The translations under genes were made by a program, and so were the position numbers. From the NCBI GenBank assembly GCA_002292015.1, contig DBBD01000130.1, positions 33,286 through 40,212 on the forward strand: a stretch of DNA of 6,927 nucleotides, given 5' to 3'. This document shows, one piece after another, positions 1 to 5,557 of this stretch. The DNA is from Firmicutes bacterium UBA993 (lineage in GTDB: Bacteria > Bacillota > Dethiobacteria > DTU022). The notes below the pieces were generated by a model. It was not told where the DNA came from and did not search any database. It saw only the letters and a program-made list of their open reading frames with translations. Position 1 is the stretch's first letter; each line of letters opens with the position of its first letter.

Positions 1-18
1 GGGGGAAGTAACCACTCG

Positions 19-25
19 AAGGAGG
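19..25 (+). promoter_or_regulatory. Ribosome binding site of the gamma-carbonic anhydrase-like gene
   Basis: AAGGAGG is an almost perfect Shine-Dalgarno sequence. It lies 11 bases before a GTG at 37 and fixes that GTG as the start codon. No other start codon in this frame is better placed. The promoter, if this gene has its own, lies before the window. Confidence 0.85.
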
Positions 26-36
26 TTCGACAGATC

Positions 37-543
37 GTGCCAATCATTACCTACAAAAACTTTACTCCGGAACTGGGCGAAGGTGTTTTCATATCACCCG
101 GCTCCTATGTTATTGGTCGGGTAACAATCGGCGCCCGCAGCAGTTTCTGGTTCGGCGCAGTTGCCCGGGGGGATTTGGATCAGATCACGATCGGCGAAGA
201 AACAAACCTGCAGGATAATGTCACCGTCCATGTCGATGAAGGGATTCCTACGATAATAGGCAGCAGGGTTACCATCGGGCACAATGTAATTTTGCATGGC
301 TGCAATATCGAAGATGGGGCTCTGATCGGCATGGGTGCAGTGATCATGAATGGAGCAGTAATCGGCCATGACAGCCTGGTAGCTGCCGGCAGCCTGGTTA
401 GCCCGGGAACAATCATACCACCATGCTCGTTGGTGATGGGCACGCCCGGAAAAGTCATCAGAACGCTAAGTGCGGACCAGCTACCATTTGTTGACGGCAT
501 GTACCGGCGCTACCTTGCATTGTCGGCAAATTATCTGGAATAA
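37..543 (+). CDS. Gamma-class carbonic anhydrase family protein (left-handed beta-helix hexapeptide repeat)
   Basis: A complete 168-residue protein of the YrdA/PaaY/Cam-like gamma-carbonic anhydrase family. Family members are trimers of left-handed parallel beta-helices that bind zinc or iron between subunits; some hydrate CO2, others have no proven activity. Hexapeptide repeats such as VTIGAR, ITIGEE and VTIGHN run from about residue 12 to 135. The three expected metal-binding histidines are present at H65, H82 (in IGHN) and H87 (in LHGC). The conserved RGD at 44-46 and LQD at 58-60 are also present. A short C-terminal helix (about 145-166) closes the subunit, and the length is normal for the short YrdA-type branch. 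There is no signal peptide, so it is cytosolic. The start is GTG with a strong ribosome binding site. The next gene on this strand is a tRNA with its own promoter, so this gene ends its transcription unit or is monocistronic. Family assignment is firm; catalytic activity is inferred. Confidence 0.93.
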   Translation: MPIITYKNFTPELGEGVFISPGSYVIGRVTIGARSSFWFGAVARGDLDQITIGEETNLQDNVTVHVDEGIPTIIGSRVTIGHNVILHGCNIEDGALIGMGAVIMNGAVIGHDSLVAAGSLVSPGTIIPPCSLVMGTPGKVIRTLSADQLPFVDGMYRRYLALSANYLE

Positions 544-597
544 AGCGGGCAGATTGCGCCTTTTTAGTTATCAAATTGCAGCAGTGTCAGATGACGG

Positions 598-626
598 TTG
601 AACCAACCGGTTATCTGCGCTATAAT
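598..626 (+). promoter_or_regulatory. Sigma-A (sigma-70) type promoter of tRNA-Thr
   Basis: A -35 box TTGAAC (598-603) and a perfect -10 box TATAAT (621-626) are separated by exactly 17 bp. Transcription should start near 632-634, about 8 bases before the mature tRNA at 641, which is a usual short leader for a tRNA gene. The -35 region is overlapped by an inverted repeat CGGTTG-AAC-CAACCG (595-609) and a palindrome AACCGGTT (605-612). These could be chance or an operator. Confidence 0.85.
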
Positions 627-640
627 TACATTTGCAACGG

Positions 641-716
641 GCCGGCATAGCTCAAATGGTAGAGCAGCTGAATCGTAATCAGCATGTTGGGGGTTCAAGT
701 CCTCTTGCCGGCTCCA
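641..716 (+). tRNA. tRNA-Thr (anticodon CGT, reads ACG)
   Basis: The full cloverleaf can be folded by hand. The acceptor stem is GCCGGCA (641-647) with TGCCGGC (706-712). The D stem is GCTC (650-653) with GAGC (662-665), and its loop contains GG. The anticodon stem is GCTGA (667-671) with TCAGC (679-683), with loop ATCGTAA and anticodon CGT at 674-676. The variable loop has 5 bases. The T stem is 689-693 with 701-705 (two G-U pairs) around the T loop TTCAAGT. The discriminator base is T713 and CCA (714-716) is encoded. The anticodon CGT decodes the threonine codon ACG. The gene stands alone between its own promoter and terminator. Confidence 0.97.
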
Positions 717-743
717 AAAAGCCCGCCATAGCAGCGGGCTTTT
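717..743 (+). terminator. Rho-independent terminator after tRNA-Thr, probably bidirectional
   Basis: A 6-bp GC-rich stem GCCCGC (721-726) with GCGGGC (734-739) and a 7-base loop is flanked by AAAA on the left and TTTT on the right. The stem can extend by A-T pairs, and a T tract follows on both strands. It begins directly after the tRNA CCA end and should end tRNA transcription. On the minus strand it lies about 110 bp beyond the stop of the VWA gene and could end that transcript too. Confidence 0.88.
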
Positions 744-751
744 CTCGTGGT

Positions 752-768
752 GCGCCCGGCACGGGCGC
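752..768. repeat. GC-rich hairpin without a T tract
   Basis: GCGCCC (752-757) and GGGCGC (763-768) form a perfect 6-bp stem with a 5-base loop, eight bases after the tRNA terminator. No run of T follows on either strand, so it is not a standard terminator. It may be an accessory 3' structure for the minus-strand VWA transcript or have no function. The rest of the 744-854 gap holds nothing recognisable. Confidence 0.4.
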
Positions 769-854
769 TAGCTTGTGGGGTGGAACTCGACAGTGTGCAG
801 TGATTTTATCGTGGGTCCGCTGGGGGGATGCCCAGGCAGTTACAAACGATTTTT

Positions 855-2108
855 TTACCGTTTTTTACGTACCTGGTAGCTTGCATCTTTTATAACCTTT
901 CTACTCGCTTTTGAATAAAGCACTGGGCTCAGCCCGCTTGCCTCATCATTAATCTGGCGCATCTGAAACCTGATCTCATTGTCTCCGCTTTCTTCATAGA
1001 GCTTTTGCAGCTTACTGTTTTGTCGCAGAAGAATATTTTTTGCATTGTCGTAATTGCCGCGATCAGCTTCACGGAGTGCCTCTTCTCGTGCCTGGGCGGC
1101 ATTGAAAAGCACGATCTCCTTTTTAACCCGGAGGTCTATACCCGTTTTCGCCAGCTCTTCGTCTGTTGTTGCTTCCAATCTGACATCGAGGTTGAAGGTG
1201 ACCTGCGCCAATGCAGCGGTAACATCAAAATAGCTAAACCCGATCCCGGCCAAAGGTATCATGCCCGGCGCACCGGTTTTTACCTGTAGCTCAATTAGCA
1301 CCGTCTTTGTATCGCCGTTGTAGATATCCGGTAGCTTGACTAGCGCCCCTTCATTCCAGGTTGGCTCATAACCAAATACTGCGTTAACCTTGGTTTCAGT
1401 AGTTGGAGTAATTTGTAGAAAGGGATTCTGACCGGTTACGCTTAACAGCCCTTCGAGTTCGTTTTTAAAAATTTCGGGTATAGTATCCGGAGTTTCAATA
1501 TAATAAAAATTACCGTTACCAACTTCGGCCATTGCAACCAGAAGATCTTCGTTGAAGTCATCGCCGACACCGAGAGTGGAAACCCCAATGCCACCAGTAT
1601 AAATCTCTTTAACCAAGTTAACCAGCTGGTCGGTTCTGGTTATACCTTCGTTGGCCAAGCCATCGGTGAGCAGAATCACGCGGTTGACCAGTTCCTTCTG
1701 ATAAGCGCTTTTAACCTGGGTCACTCCCTCTAAAAGGCCCCCGCTAAGGTTGGTGTTGCCTCGGGCATAGATGTTTTCGATCAGCTGGGCCAGCTGGTCT
1801 TTGACCTCGGCGGTGGTTGAGGGGATAGGCAGTTCAACCTGGTTGTCAAAAATAACCAGCGAAACCCGGTCTATGCTATCAAGGTTACGGACAGCAAACT
1901 GCACCGCTTTTTTAGTGTAATCCAGTTTTGCTCCATGCATGGATCCGGAGCGATCCAGCACAAAGCTGATATTGAGCGGTAAACGGCTGTTGTCAAGAAT
2001 TACCTTCGGCTGAATGATCTTTAGCATCAGGTGGATAGTACAGCTGCTGTACGCGGGGAGGTACTTGTGACTGGCTGAAAGTTCAAGCTTTACTTTCTTG
2101 TTACTCAT
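855..2108 (-). CDS. von Willebrand factor type A (VWA) domain protein with intact MIDAS
   Basis: A complete 417-residue VWA protein resembling stand-alone bacterial Ca-activated-channel/YfbK-like VWA proteins. The VWA domain spans about residues 44-225. It opens with hydrophobic strand ISFV and the MIDAS motif DRSGS (D52, S54, S56). The MIDAS is completed by T119 (in GNTNLSGG) and D149 (in LLTDG), so a divalent metal should bind. A beta-rich segment follows (about 230-325), then a helical, charged tail (about 330-417) ending in a very basic stretch. There is no signal peptide and no clear membrane segment, so a cytosolic protein-interaction or scaffold role is likely. The exact partner is unknown. 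The ATG start has a good ribosome binding site. The retropepsin-like gene lies 53 bp upstream on the same strand, so the two may be co-transcribed. I see no gene symbol that can be assigned. Confidence 0.92.
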   Translation of the reverse strand: MSNKKVKLELSASHKYLPAYSSCTIHLMLKIIQPKVILDNSRLPLNISFVLDRSGSMHGAKLDYTKKAVQFAVRNLDSIDRVSLVIFDNQVELPIPSTTAEVKDQLAQLIENIYARGNTNLSGGLLEGVTQVKSAYQKELVNRVILLTDGLANEGITRTDQLVNLVKEIYTGGIGVSTLGVGDDFNEDLLVAMAEVGNGNFYYIETPDTIPEIFKNELEGLLSVTGQNPFLQITPTTETKVNAVFGYEPTWNEGALVKLPDIYNGDTKTVLIELQVKTGAPGMIPLAGIGFSYFDVTAALAQVTFNLDVRLEATTDEELAKTGIDLRVKKEIVLFNAAQAREEALREADRGNYDNAKNILLRQNSKLQKLYEESGDNEIRFQMRQINDEASGLSPVLYSKASRKVIKDASYQVRKKR

Positions 2109-2117
2109 AATCTTTTT

Positions 2118-2124
2118 CTCCTTT
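2118..2124 (-). promoter_or_regulatory. Ribosome binding site of the VWA gene
   Basis: Read on the minus strand this is AAAGGAG, 9 bases before the ATG at 2108. It supports that start. The TATAAA next to it overlaps the ribosome binding site and so is not a usable -10 box for this gene. Confidence 0.75.
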
Positions 2125-2161
2125 ATATTTTGCTTTACGGTTTGATTAAGTACATCATGGT

Positions 2162-2674
2162 TTACGTTATTGGAACAATCCTTTTAGTAATGCTGAGCAG
2201 ACGACCGGGTAGGTTAAAGTAAACCGGGTTGAAATAGCGAAAAAAATCATAGCCAAGGATGCCGTCACACCCGGCCATCAGCAAAGCCATTTCAAGAGGT
2301 TTAGGCAGGTTCCCAAAGTTCACAGCAATATTGACCCCAGCTAATTTGATCGGCACTTCGTAGGTATCAACATCAAATTCACCGATTCCCGGATAGAAAT
2401 CTTTTTCTTTGGCAACAAAAGGATAGTTTTCAATTAAGTCGCTGCGCAAAAACGAAACCCTGGCTCCGGTATCAAAAAACAGCCTCAGAGGCTTTTCCGC
2501 TAAAGTAATTTCGATTACCGGGATATCTAAAACCATTTCAGCTTTTAACGGCAGCCCAAGATGATCCTGAGGCCAGCCAGAAAAAGTAGCCTTTCTCACA
2601 TCAACATCCAGGGTAACATGCAACTTTTTTAAAATATCACCGCTGAGCATAACATCAAAAGCCGTCCCGACCAT
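2162..2674 (-). CDS. Retropepsin-like aspartic protease domain protein, 5' end uncertain (possible frameshift)
   Basis: The open frame from ATG 2674 gives 170 residues. The core is a clan AA retropepsin-like domain at about residues 52-165. It has hydrophobic strand then FDTGA (67-71) with catalytic Asp68, and a second signature DGILGYDFF (137-145). Such single-domain proteases act as dimers, each subunit giving one Asp. No membrane anchor is visible. The N-terminal 35 residues include GDILKKLHVTLD (12-23), which resembles the strand after a GILG motif and looks like the end of an earlier lobe or a conserved N-terminal element. The start is weak: no good ribosome binding site precedes ATG 2674. 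The frame stays open upstream to a stop at 2756-2758 but has no start codon there. An ATG pair at 2749-2754, behind a GGGGG tract, opens a different frame, and one added base in the T6 run (2728-2733, A6 in the gene) would join it to this frame, giving about 197 residues. The gene may be frameshifted, misassembled or a remnant. Confidence 0.72.
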   Translation of the reverse strand: MVGTAFDVMLSGDILKKLHVTLDVDVRKATFSGWPQDHLGLPLKAEMVLDIPVIEITLAEKPLRLFFDTGARVSFLRSDLIENYPFVAKEKDFYPGIGEFDVDTYEVPIKLAGVNIAVNFGNLPKPLEMALLMAGCDGILGYDFFRYFNPVYFNLPGRLLSITKRIVPIT

Positions 2675-2860
2675 TTTGCTGATGCTTTCAACATGGACCC
2701 TTCCTGTATAATCTCCCCGGGCACCTGTTTTTTCAGCTTTCGCACCTGCATCATATTACTACCAGCCCCCGGAATTAAGTTAAAAGCGATATCTTTACTA
2801 TATTAAACCGGGCGACAGATGGTATATATTTACTTGGATCGACAAGAGACGGTGAAAAAA

Positions 2861-3025
2861 GTGAGTACACTCGGTAACATTCTCCGGTTTCTGCTCGGCG
2901 GCCTAATCGTGGCGATTTTATGGTTTATTGCTGGACTGCTGGTCTGCATCACCATCATCGGTAACCCCTTTGGCCTGCAGTGCTTCAAGTTTGCCGGTTA
3001 CTGGATGGTATGCATTTTTTCGTAG
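2861..3025 (+). pseudogene. YccF-family inner membrane protein, 5' fragment
   Basis: From the GTG at 2861 the frame reads STLGNILRF, then a long hydrophobic segment (GGLIVAILWFIAGLL) and CITIIGNPFGLQCFKFA. This is the recognisable first half of a YccF/DUF307 membrane domain; IIGxPFG followed by FKxA is its hallmark. Homology stops after FKFA at about position 3000. The frame then reads nine unrelated residues and ends at 3025, whereas YccF proteins normally continue with an LWPFG-type segment and often a second copy of the domain. I found no continuation in the other two frames. An upstream in-frame ATG at 2819 and GTG at 2852 are possible alternative starts. The break falls exactly where a different membrane-protein frame begins, so this is a deletion-fusion remnant rather than a simple frameshift. 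Confidence 0.72.
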
Positions 3026-3273
3026 GTCTGGGAGCGCTTTACGGCGGGGGAGCGGCGGTTTTAAACCCGGTGAGTCCTCTGGGATTTCCGATAGAAATGC
3101 TAAGCGGCACGCCTTTTAAAAGCTTTCTCGTACCGGGGCTGATTCGTTTAATCGTTATCGGCATCGGCAGCATGGTCAGCGGCTTCACCGCATTTTACAA
3201 ATCTGGGTACCAGGGCTACTTCAGCTCCTTTTCCTCCTGGGCCTTGATGATCTTATTGGAGGTATTATTATGA
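3010..3273 (+). pseudogene. Small multi-pass membrane protein, fragment lacking its N-terminus and probably its C-terminus
   Basis: This frame reads HFFVGLGALYGGGAAVLNP (end of a first membrane segment), a loop PIEMLSGTPFKSFLVPG, a second hydrophobic segment LIRLIVIGIGSMVSGFTAF, and a third partial one WALMILLEVLL before a stop at 3271. The pattern matches a widespread, uncharacterised family of small membrane proteins of roughly 120-150 residues (family recalled from pattern, not searched). About ten N-terminal residues appear to be missing where the frame meets the YccF remnant near 3003-3012. The C-terminal membrane helix is cut short near 3260-3273. There is no ribosome binding site before ATG 3010. 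It is unlikely to be a working gene in this form. Confidence 0.6.
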
Positions 3274-3283
3274 TCCAAAACTG

Positions 3284-3690
3284 GTGATCAGCATGATTAA
3301 TGATCCGGGCACCACCGTTATAAAAGTCACCTGCCCCGATTTCAATCATACGCGGTTGGAAGCAGAACTTAAAATTAAGACCCCGCCCGACCACCAGTCA
3401 CTAAATGTGGTTATTCCCCGGTCTGACAGCCGCTTTCAGTTTACTTCGAAACAGCACAGCCTGCCGGCCGAGGGGTCGATCATCTTGGGAGAAGAAGAAT
3501 ATAAGGCTGACGGCGGGTACGCCTGTCTCGATTTTGGCCGGGGTGTCTGGCCTTTCTCCAGTTTCTGGAATTGGGCCGGCAGCACCGGTAAAAGCGGTAA
3601 TCAGCTCGTCGCCTTAAACTTAGGCGCAGGCCGGACCGACGGCACCGGCATGAATGAGAACGGAATATTCATCCGAAAGGAGATCTTGTT
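3284..3690 (+). pseudogene. DUF2804 domain protein, internal fragment
   Basis: The frame from GTG 3284 carries the central, most conserved part of DUF2804 proteins: SLNVVIPRSDSRFQFTSKQ, LPAEGSIILG, then CLDFGRGVWPFSSFWNWAG and the NENGI segment near residue 127. DUF2804 has no established biochemical function that I can name. Full proteins are roughly 320-350 residues (from memory). Here the N-terminal third is absent, since the preceding bases belong to the membrane-protein remnant. Similarity also ends at about 3670-3690. The open frame runs on to 3916, but that stretch is the antisense of the corrinoid gene and is not DUF2804. The conserved core is undamaged by stops, so the truncation is probably recent. 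There is no convincing ribosome binding site. Confidence 0.75.
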
Positions 3691-3693
3691 GTA

Positions 3694-3714
3694 CCGCAAC
3701 AAAGCTGATTGCGG
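3694..3714. repeat. Hairpin immediately after the corrinoid gene stop
   Basis: CCGCAA (3694-3699) and TTGCGG (3709-3714) form a perfect 6-bp stem with a 9-base loop, two bases beyond the corrinoid-protein stop codon (minus strand). No T tract follows on the minus strand, so it is a poor intrinsic terminator. It could stabilise the 3' end of the operon transcript. It also sits at the boundary between the DUF2804 fragment and the minus-strand operon. Confidence 0.4.
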
Positions 3715-3715
3715 G

Positions 3716-4342
3716 CTATCCGGCCAGCGTCCTGCGGGCGTATTCCCTGCCGGCGGTGGCGTCCCGGGCGTAGAAATCCGCGCCGATCTGATCGGCGAAC
3801 TCCTGGGTCACCGGCGCGCCGCCGATCATCACTTTCACCCGGCCCCTGAGTCCGGCCTGCCCGATGGCGTCTACCGTATCTCTCATGGAGAGCATAGTCG
3901 TGGTCAGAAGTGCTGATAGGCCTACAAAATCGGGATCTTCCTGCCGTATGGCCTCCACGAACCGATCCGGGGGGACATCGTTACCGAGATCGATCACGGC
4001 AAGGCCCGAGCCTTCCAGAATCGTCACAACCAGGTTCTTGCCGATGTCGTGCAGGTCTCCCTGTACTGTGCCGATTACCATTTTCCCGGAAGGTTTTAGC
4101 ACCACGACAGCCAGGGCCGTCTTTAACAACGCCATGCAGGCGTTCATCGCTTTAGCCGCCACCAGCATATCCGGAATATGATATTCCCCCCTTTGTACCA
4201 GATCCCCTACTTCATCCATGGCAGGGATCAAGGCCTCTTTGACCAGAGCCTCGGGGTTAAATCCGTCCTTAAGCATCGTTTCAACCAGCCTGACTGCTTC
4301 TGTTGTATTGCCGGTAACTACCAGTTCCAGTAACGTCTTCAC
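3716..4342 (-). CDS. Corrinoid (cobalamin-binding) methyl-carrier protein, MtaC/MtbC-like
   Basis: A complete 208-residue corrinoid protein. Residues 1-85 are the helical cap domain (B12-binding domain 1), with GEYHIPDML at 52-60. Residues 86-208 are the Rossmann-like B12-binding domain. It has the full signature: DLHDIG (96-101), whose His98 is the expected lower axial ligand of cobalt; GLSALL (141-146); and IGGAPV (173-178). Proteins of this type carry a methyl group on cobalt between a substrate-specific methyltransferase and a second methyltransferase that delivers it to tetrahydrofolate or coenzyme M. The length is normal. It starts at GTG with a strong ribosome binding site and lies 56 bp after the UroD-family methyltransferase gene, its likely partner. 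No reductive activator (RamA/RACo type) is in the window. The family is firm; the substrate is unknown. Confidence 0.93.
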   Translation of the reverse strand: MKTLLELVVTGNTTEAVRLVETMLKDGFNPEALVKEALIPAMDEVGDLVQRGEYHIPDMLVAAKAMNACMALLKTALAVVVLKPSGKMVIGTVQGDLHDIGKNLVVTILEGSGLAVIDLGNDVPPDRFVEAIRQEDPDFVGLSALLTTTMLSMRDTVDAIGQAGLRGRVKVMIGGAPVTQEFADQIGADFYARDATAGREYARRTLAG

Positions 4343-4350
4343 TTGATGCC

Positions 4351-4357
4351 CCTCCTC
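4351..4357 (-). promoter_or_regulatory. Ribosome binding site of the corrinoid protein gene
   Basis: Read on the minus strand this is GAGGAGG, eight bases before the GTG start at 4342. It fixes a GTG rather than an ATG start and suggests strong translation, as expected for a stoichiometric methyl carrier. Confidence 0.82.
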
Positions 4358-4398
4358 ACTTATTTAAATATTGATAAAGTTTCAAAGTGTTGGCTCAA

Positions 4399-5526
4399 TT
4401 ACCCGTTTTTTTCATTCCAACGACGTAGCTCATCGAGCATAGCGTAGTAATTCTTTAAGGGGATAAAGTCGGTGATGGAATTGCCTGCCCCGAAAGCGAA
4501 GTTCCCCCCGGGGGCGCAGCGTTGCAAAATCTGCCGGGCCCGGGCCCTGACCTGCTCTTCTGTGCCCCTGGCCAACAGGTCCATATCCAGGCCTCCAAGA
4601 ATGGCAATGCGGCCGGCGTATTTTGCGTATGCATGCTCCACAGGCTCAATTACATCCTGGAAGCTGTGCAGCGCATCGATCTTCACATTGTCAATCAGGT
4701 CATCCATCAGGGTGCCTATCTGGCCGCAGGAATGAAGGATGAACGGTTTTGAATGTTTGTGGCTGGCGGCGACAATGCGCCGATGGCAGGGCAGGACGTA
4801 CTTACGCATGAATGTCGGGGAAAGCATAGTGCCGGTTTTAAAGCCCATGTCCTCCCCGTAAAAGATGGCCCCCACCGCCGGGTGGGCCGCCGACCGCTCC
4901 ACCGCAGCCTCGGCCAGCACCGTCAATCGCTCCAGGGTATCCCTGAGCAGTTCGGGCTCTTCAATGCTCTTTATGGCCATATTTTCAAAGCCCATCAACG
5001 TGGACAGGTCTTCGAAAACCCCGGGGTAAAAGGCGATCAGCTTCATCCCCGGGGGAAGCAGGGTGGCCATAAACTCGATCGGGCTCATATTAATCTGGTC
5101 TACCCCGGGCCAGGAAAAAGCCTCCAGGCTGCGGCGGTCGGCAATCATCCCAGCGTGCTCCTCCCGCCAGACGCGCACTTTGCCGTCCTGTGACGGGTTG
5201 CCTTTCAAATGCCGCCTGGGGCGGGGAATGGGCACACTAACCGTGGAAATTACATAGTCATATCCCACCGCCTCACTGAACGCTGTGGCCAGCTGGGCGT
5301 AGCGAATCCCGAACTGGATCGCCTCTTCGGGGGATGATTTATCCAGGTTCAACAGCTCAACCAGCTCGGTCGAAGAATATGGAAGTTCGATCCCCGTCGC
5401 CGCGGCCATGGTTCCCACATCAACCCACAGTTCGATCAGGGGGACCACCTTCTGGCCGGGCTCGCGGAAAAGAACCTTTCTCAGATCTTCAAAATCAGGC
5501 TCTTTAACCGGTTTTTCCACTTTCAT
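4399..5526 (-). CDS. Uroporphyrinogen decarboxylase-family corrinoid methyltransferase (MtaA/CmuA-like)
   Basis: A complete 375-residue protein of the UroD superfamily, a TIM-barrel family that includes HemE and the cobalamin-dependent methyltransferases MtaA, MtbA and CmuA. It lacks the RQAGRY motif near the N-terminus that marks true HemE, so haem synthesis is unlikely. HSCG (265-268) gives the His-x-Cys pair that binds zinc in MtaA-type enzymes. GGLDMDLL (311-318) and the C-terminal segment GAGNSITDFIPLKNY (347-360) are typical of the methyltransferase branch. The third zinc ligand is unclear: MtaA has a Cys close to where A348 sits here, while Cys337 could substitute. YGEDMGFKTG (223-232) lines the barrel mouth. 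The corrinoid-protein gene follows at 56 bp and a GH94-like gene precedes at 31 bp, so the three are probably one operon. It may be the substrate-demethylating enzyme or the second methyltransferase. Sequence alone does not decide. Confidence 0.9.
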   Translation of the reverse strand: MKVEKPVKEPDFEDLRKVLFREPGQKVVPLIELWVDVGTMAAATGIELPYSSTELVELLNLDKSSPEEAIQFGIRYAQLATAFSEAVGYDYVISTVSVPIPRPRRHLKGNPSQDGKVRVWREEHAGMIADRRSLEAFSWPGVDQINMSPIEFMATLLPPGMKLIAFYPGVFEDLSTLMGFENMAIKSIEEPELLRDTLERLTVLAEAAVERSAAHPAVGAIFYGEDMGFKTGTMLSPTFMRKYVLPCHRRIVAASHKHSKPFILHSCGQIGTLMDDLIDNVKIDALHSFQDVIEPVEHAYAKYAGRIAILGGLDMDLLARGTEEQVRARARQILQRCAPGGNFAFGAGNSITDFIPLKNYYAMLDELRRWNEKNG

Positions 5527-5536
5527 TAGCTTAAAA

Positions 5537-5542
5537 CCTCCC
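5537..5542 (-). promoter_or_regulatory. Ribosome binding site of the UroD-family methyltransferase gene
   Basis: Read on the minus strand this is GGGAGG, ten bases before ATG 5526. It lies in the 31-bp gap after the GH94-like gene. There is no room for a separate promoter plus terminator, which supports co-transcription. Confidence 0.78.
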
Positions 5543-5557
5543 TAAAGCATATTGTTC

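Noticed and set aside
541..566. Possible terminator after the carbonic anhydrase gene (T5 run at 561-565)
   Set aside because: Only a 3-bp GC stem can be formed before the T run, too weak to call.
632..895. 87-codon open frame on + strand reading AGIAQMVEQLNRNQHVGGSS
   Set aside because: It is a translation of the tRNA-Thr gene and its terminator. This kind of false protein is common over tRNA genes.
2775..2804. Possible promoter TTAAGT-18 bp-TATATT before the YccF remnant
   Set aside because: The -35 box matches only three of six consensus bases, and the region is AT-rich on both strands, so such matches are expected by chance.
3270..3287. Short frame reading MIQNW after the membrane-protein remnant, possibly its shifted C-terminus
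   Set aside because: Too short to judge. The same bases also read in the DUF2804 frame as DPKLVISM, which is equally plausible, so only a junction zone is claimed.
3690..3916. Continuation of the DUF2804 open frame over the corrinoid gene
   Set aside because: The residues lose all DUF2804 similarity and are the antisense of a clear corrinoid-protein coding sequence. It is read-through only.
4536..4547. Perfect 12-bp palindrome GGGCCCGGGCCC
   Set aside because: It lies inside the methyltransferase gene and comes from alternating Ala-Arg codons (GCC/CGG). No second copy or regulatory context was seen.
4753..5193. 146-codon + strand open frame
   Set aside because: It is antisense to the UroD-family methyltransferase, has no recognisable protein features or ribosome binding site, and is explained by the GC-rich coding strand opposite.
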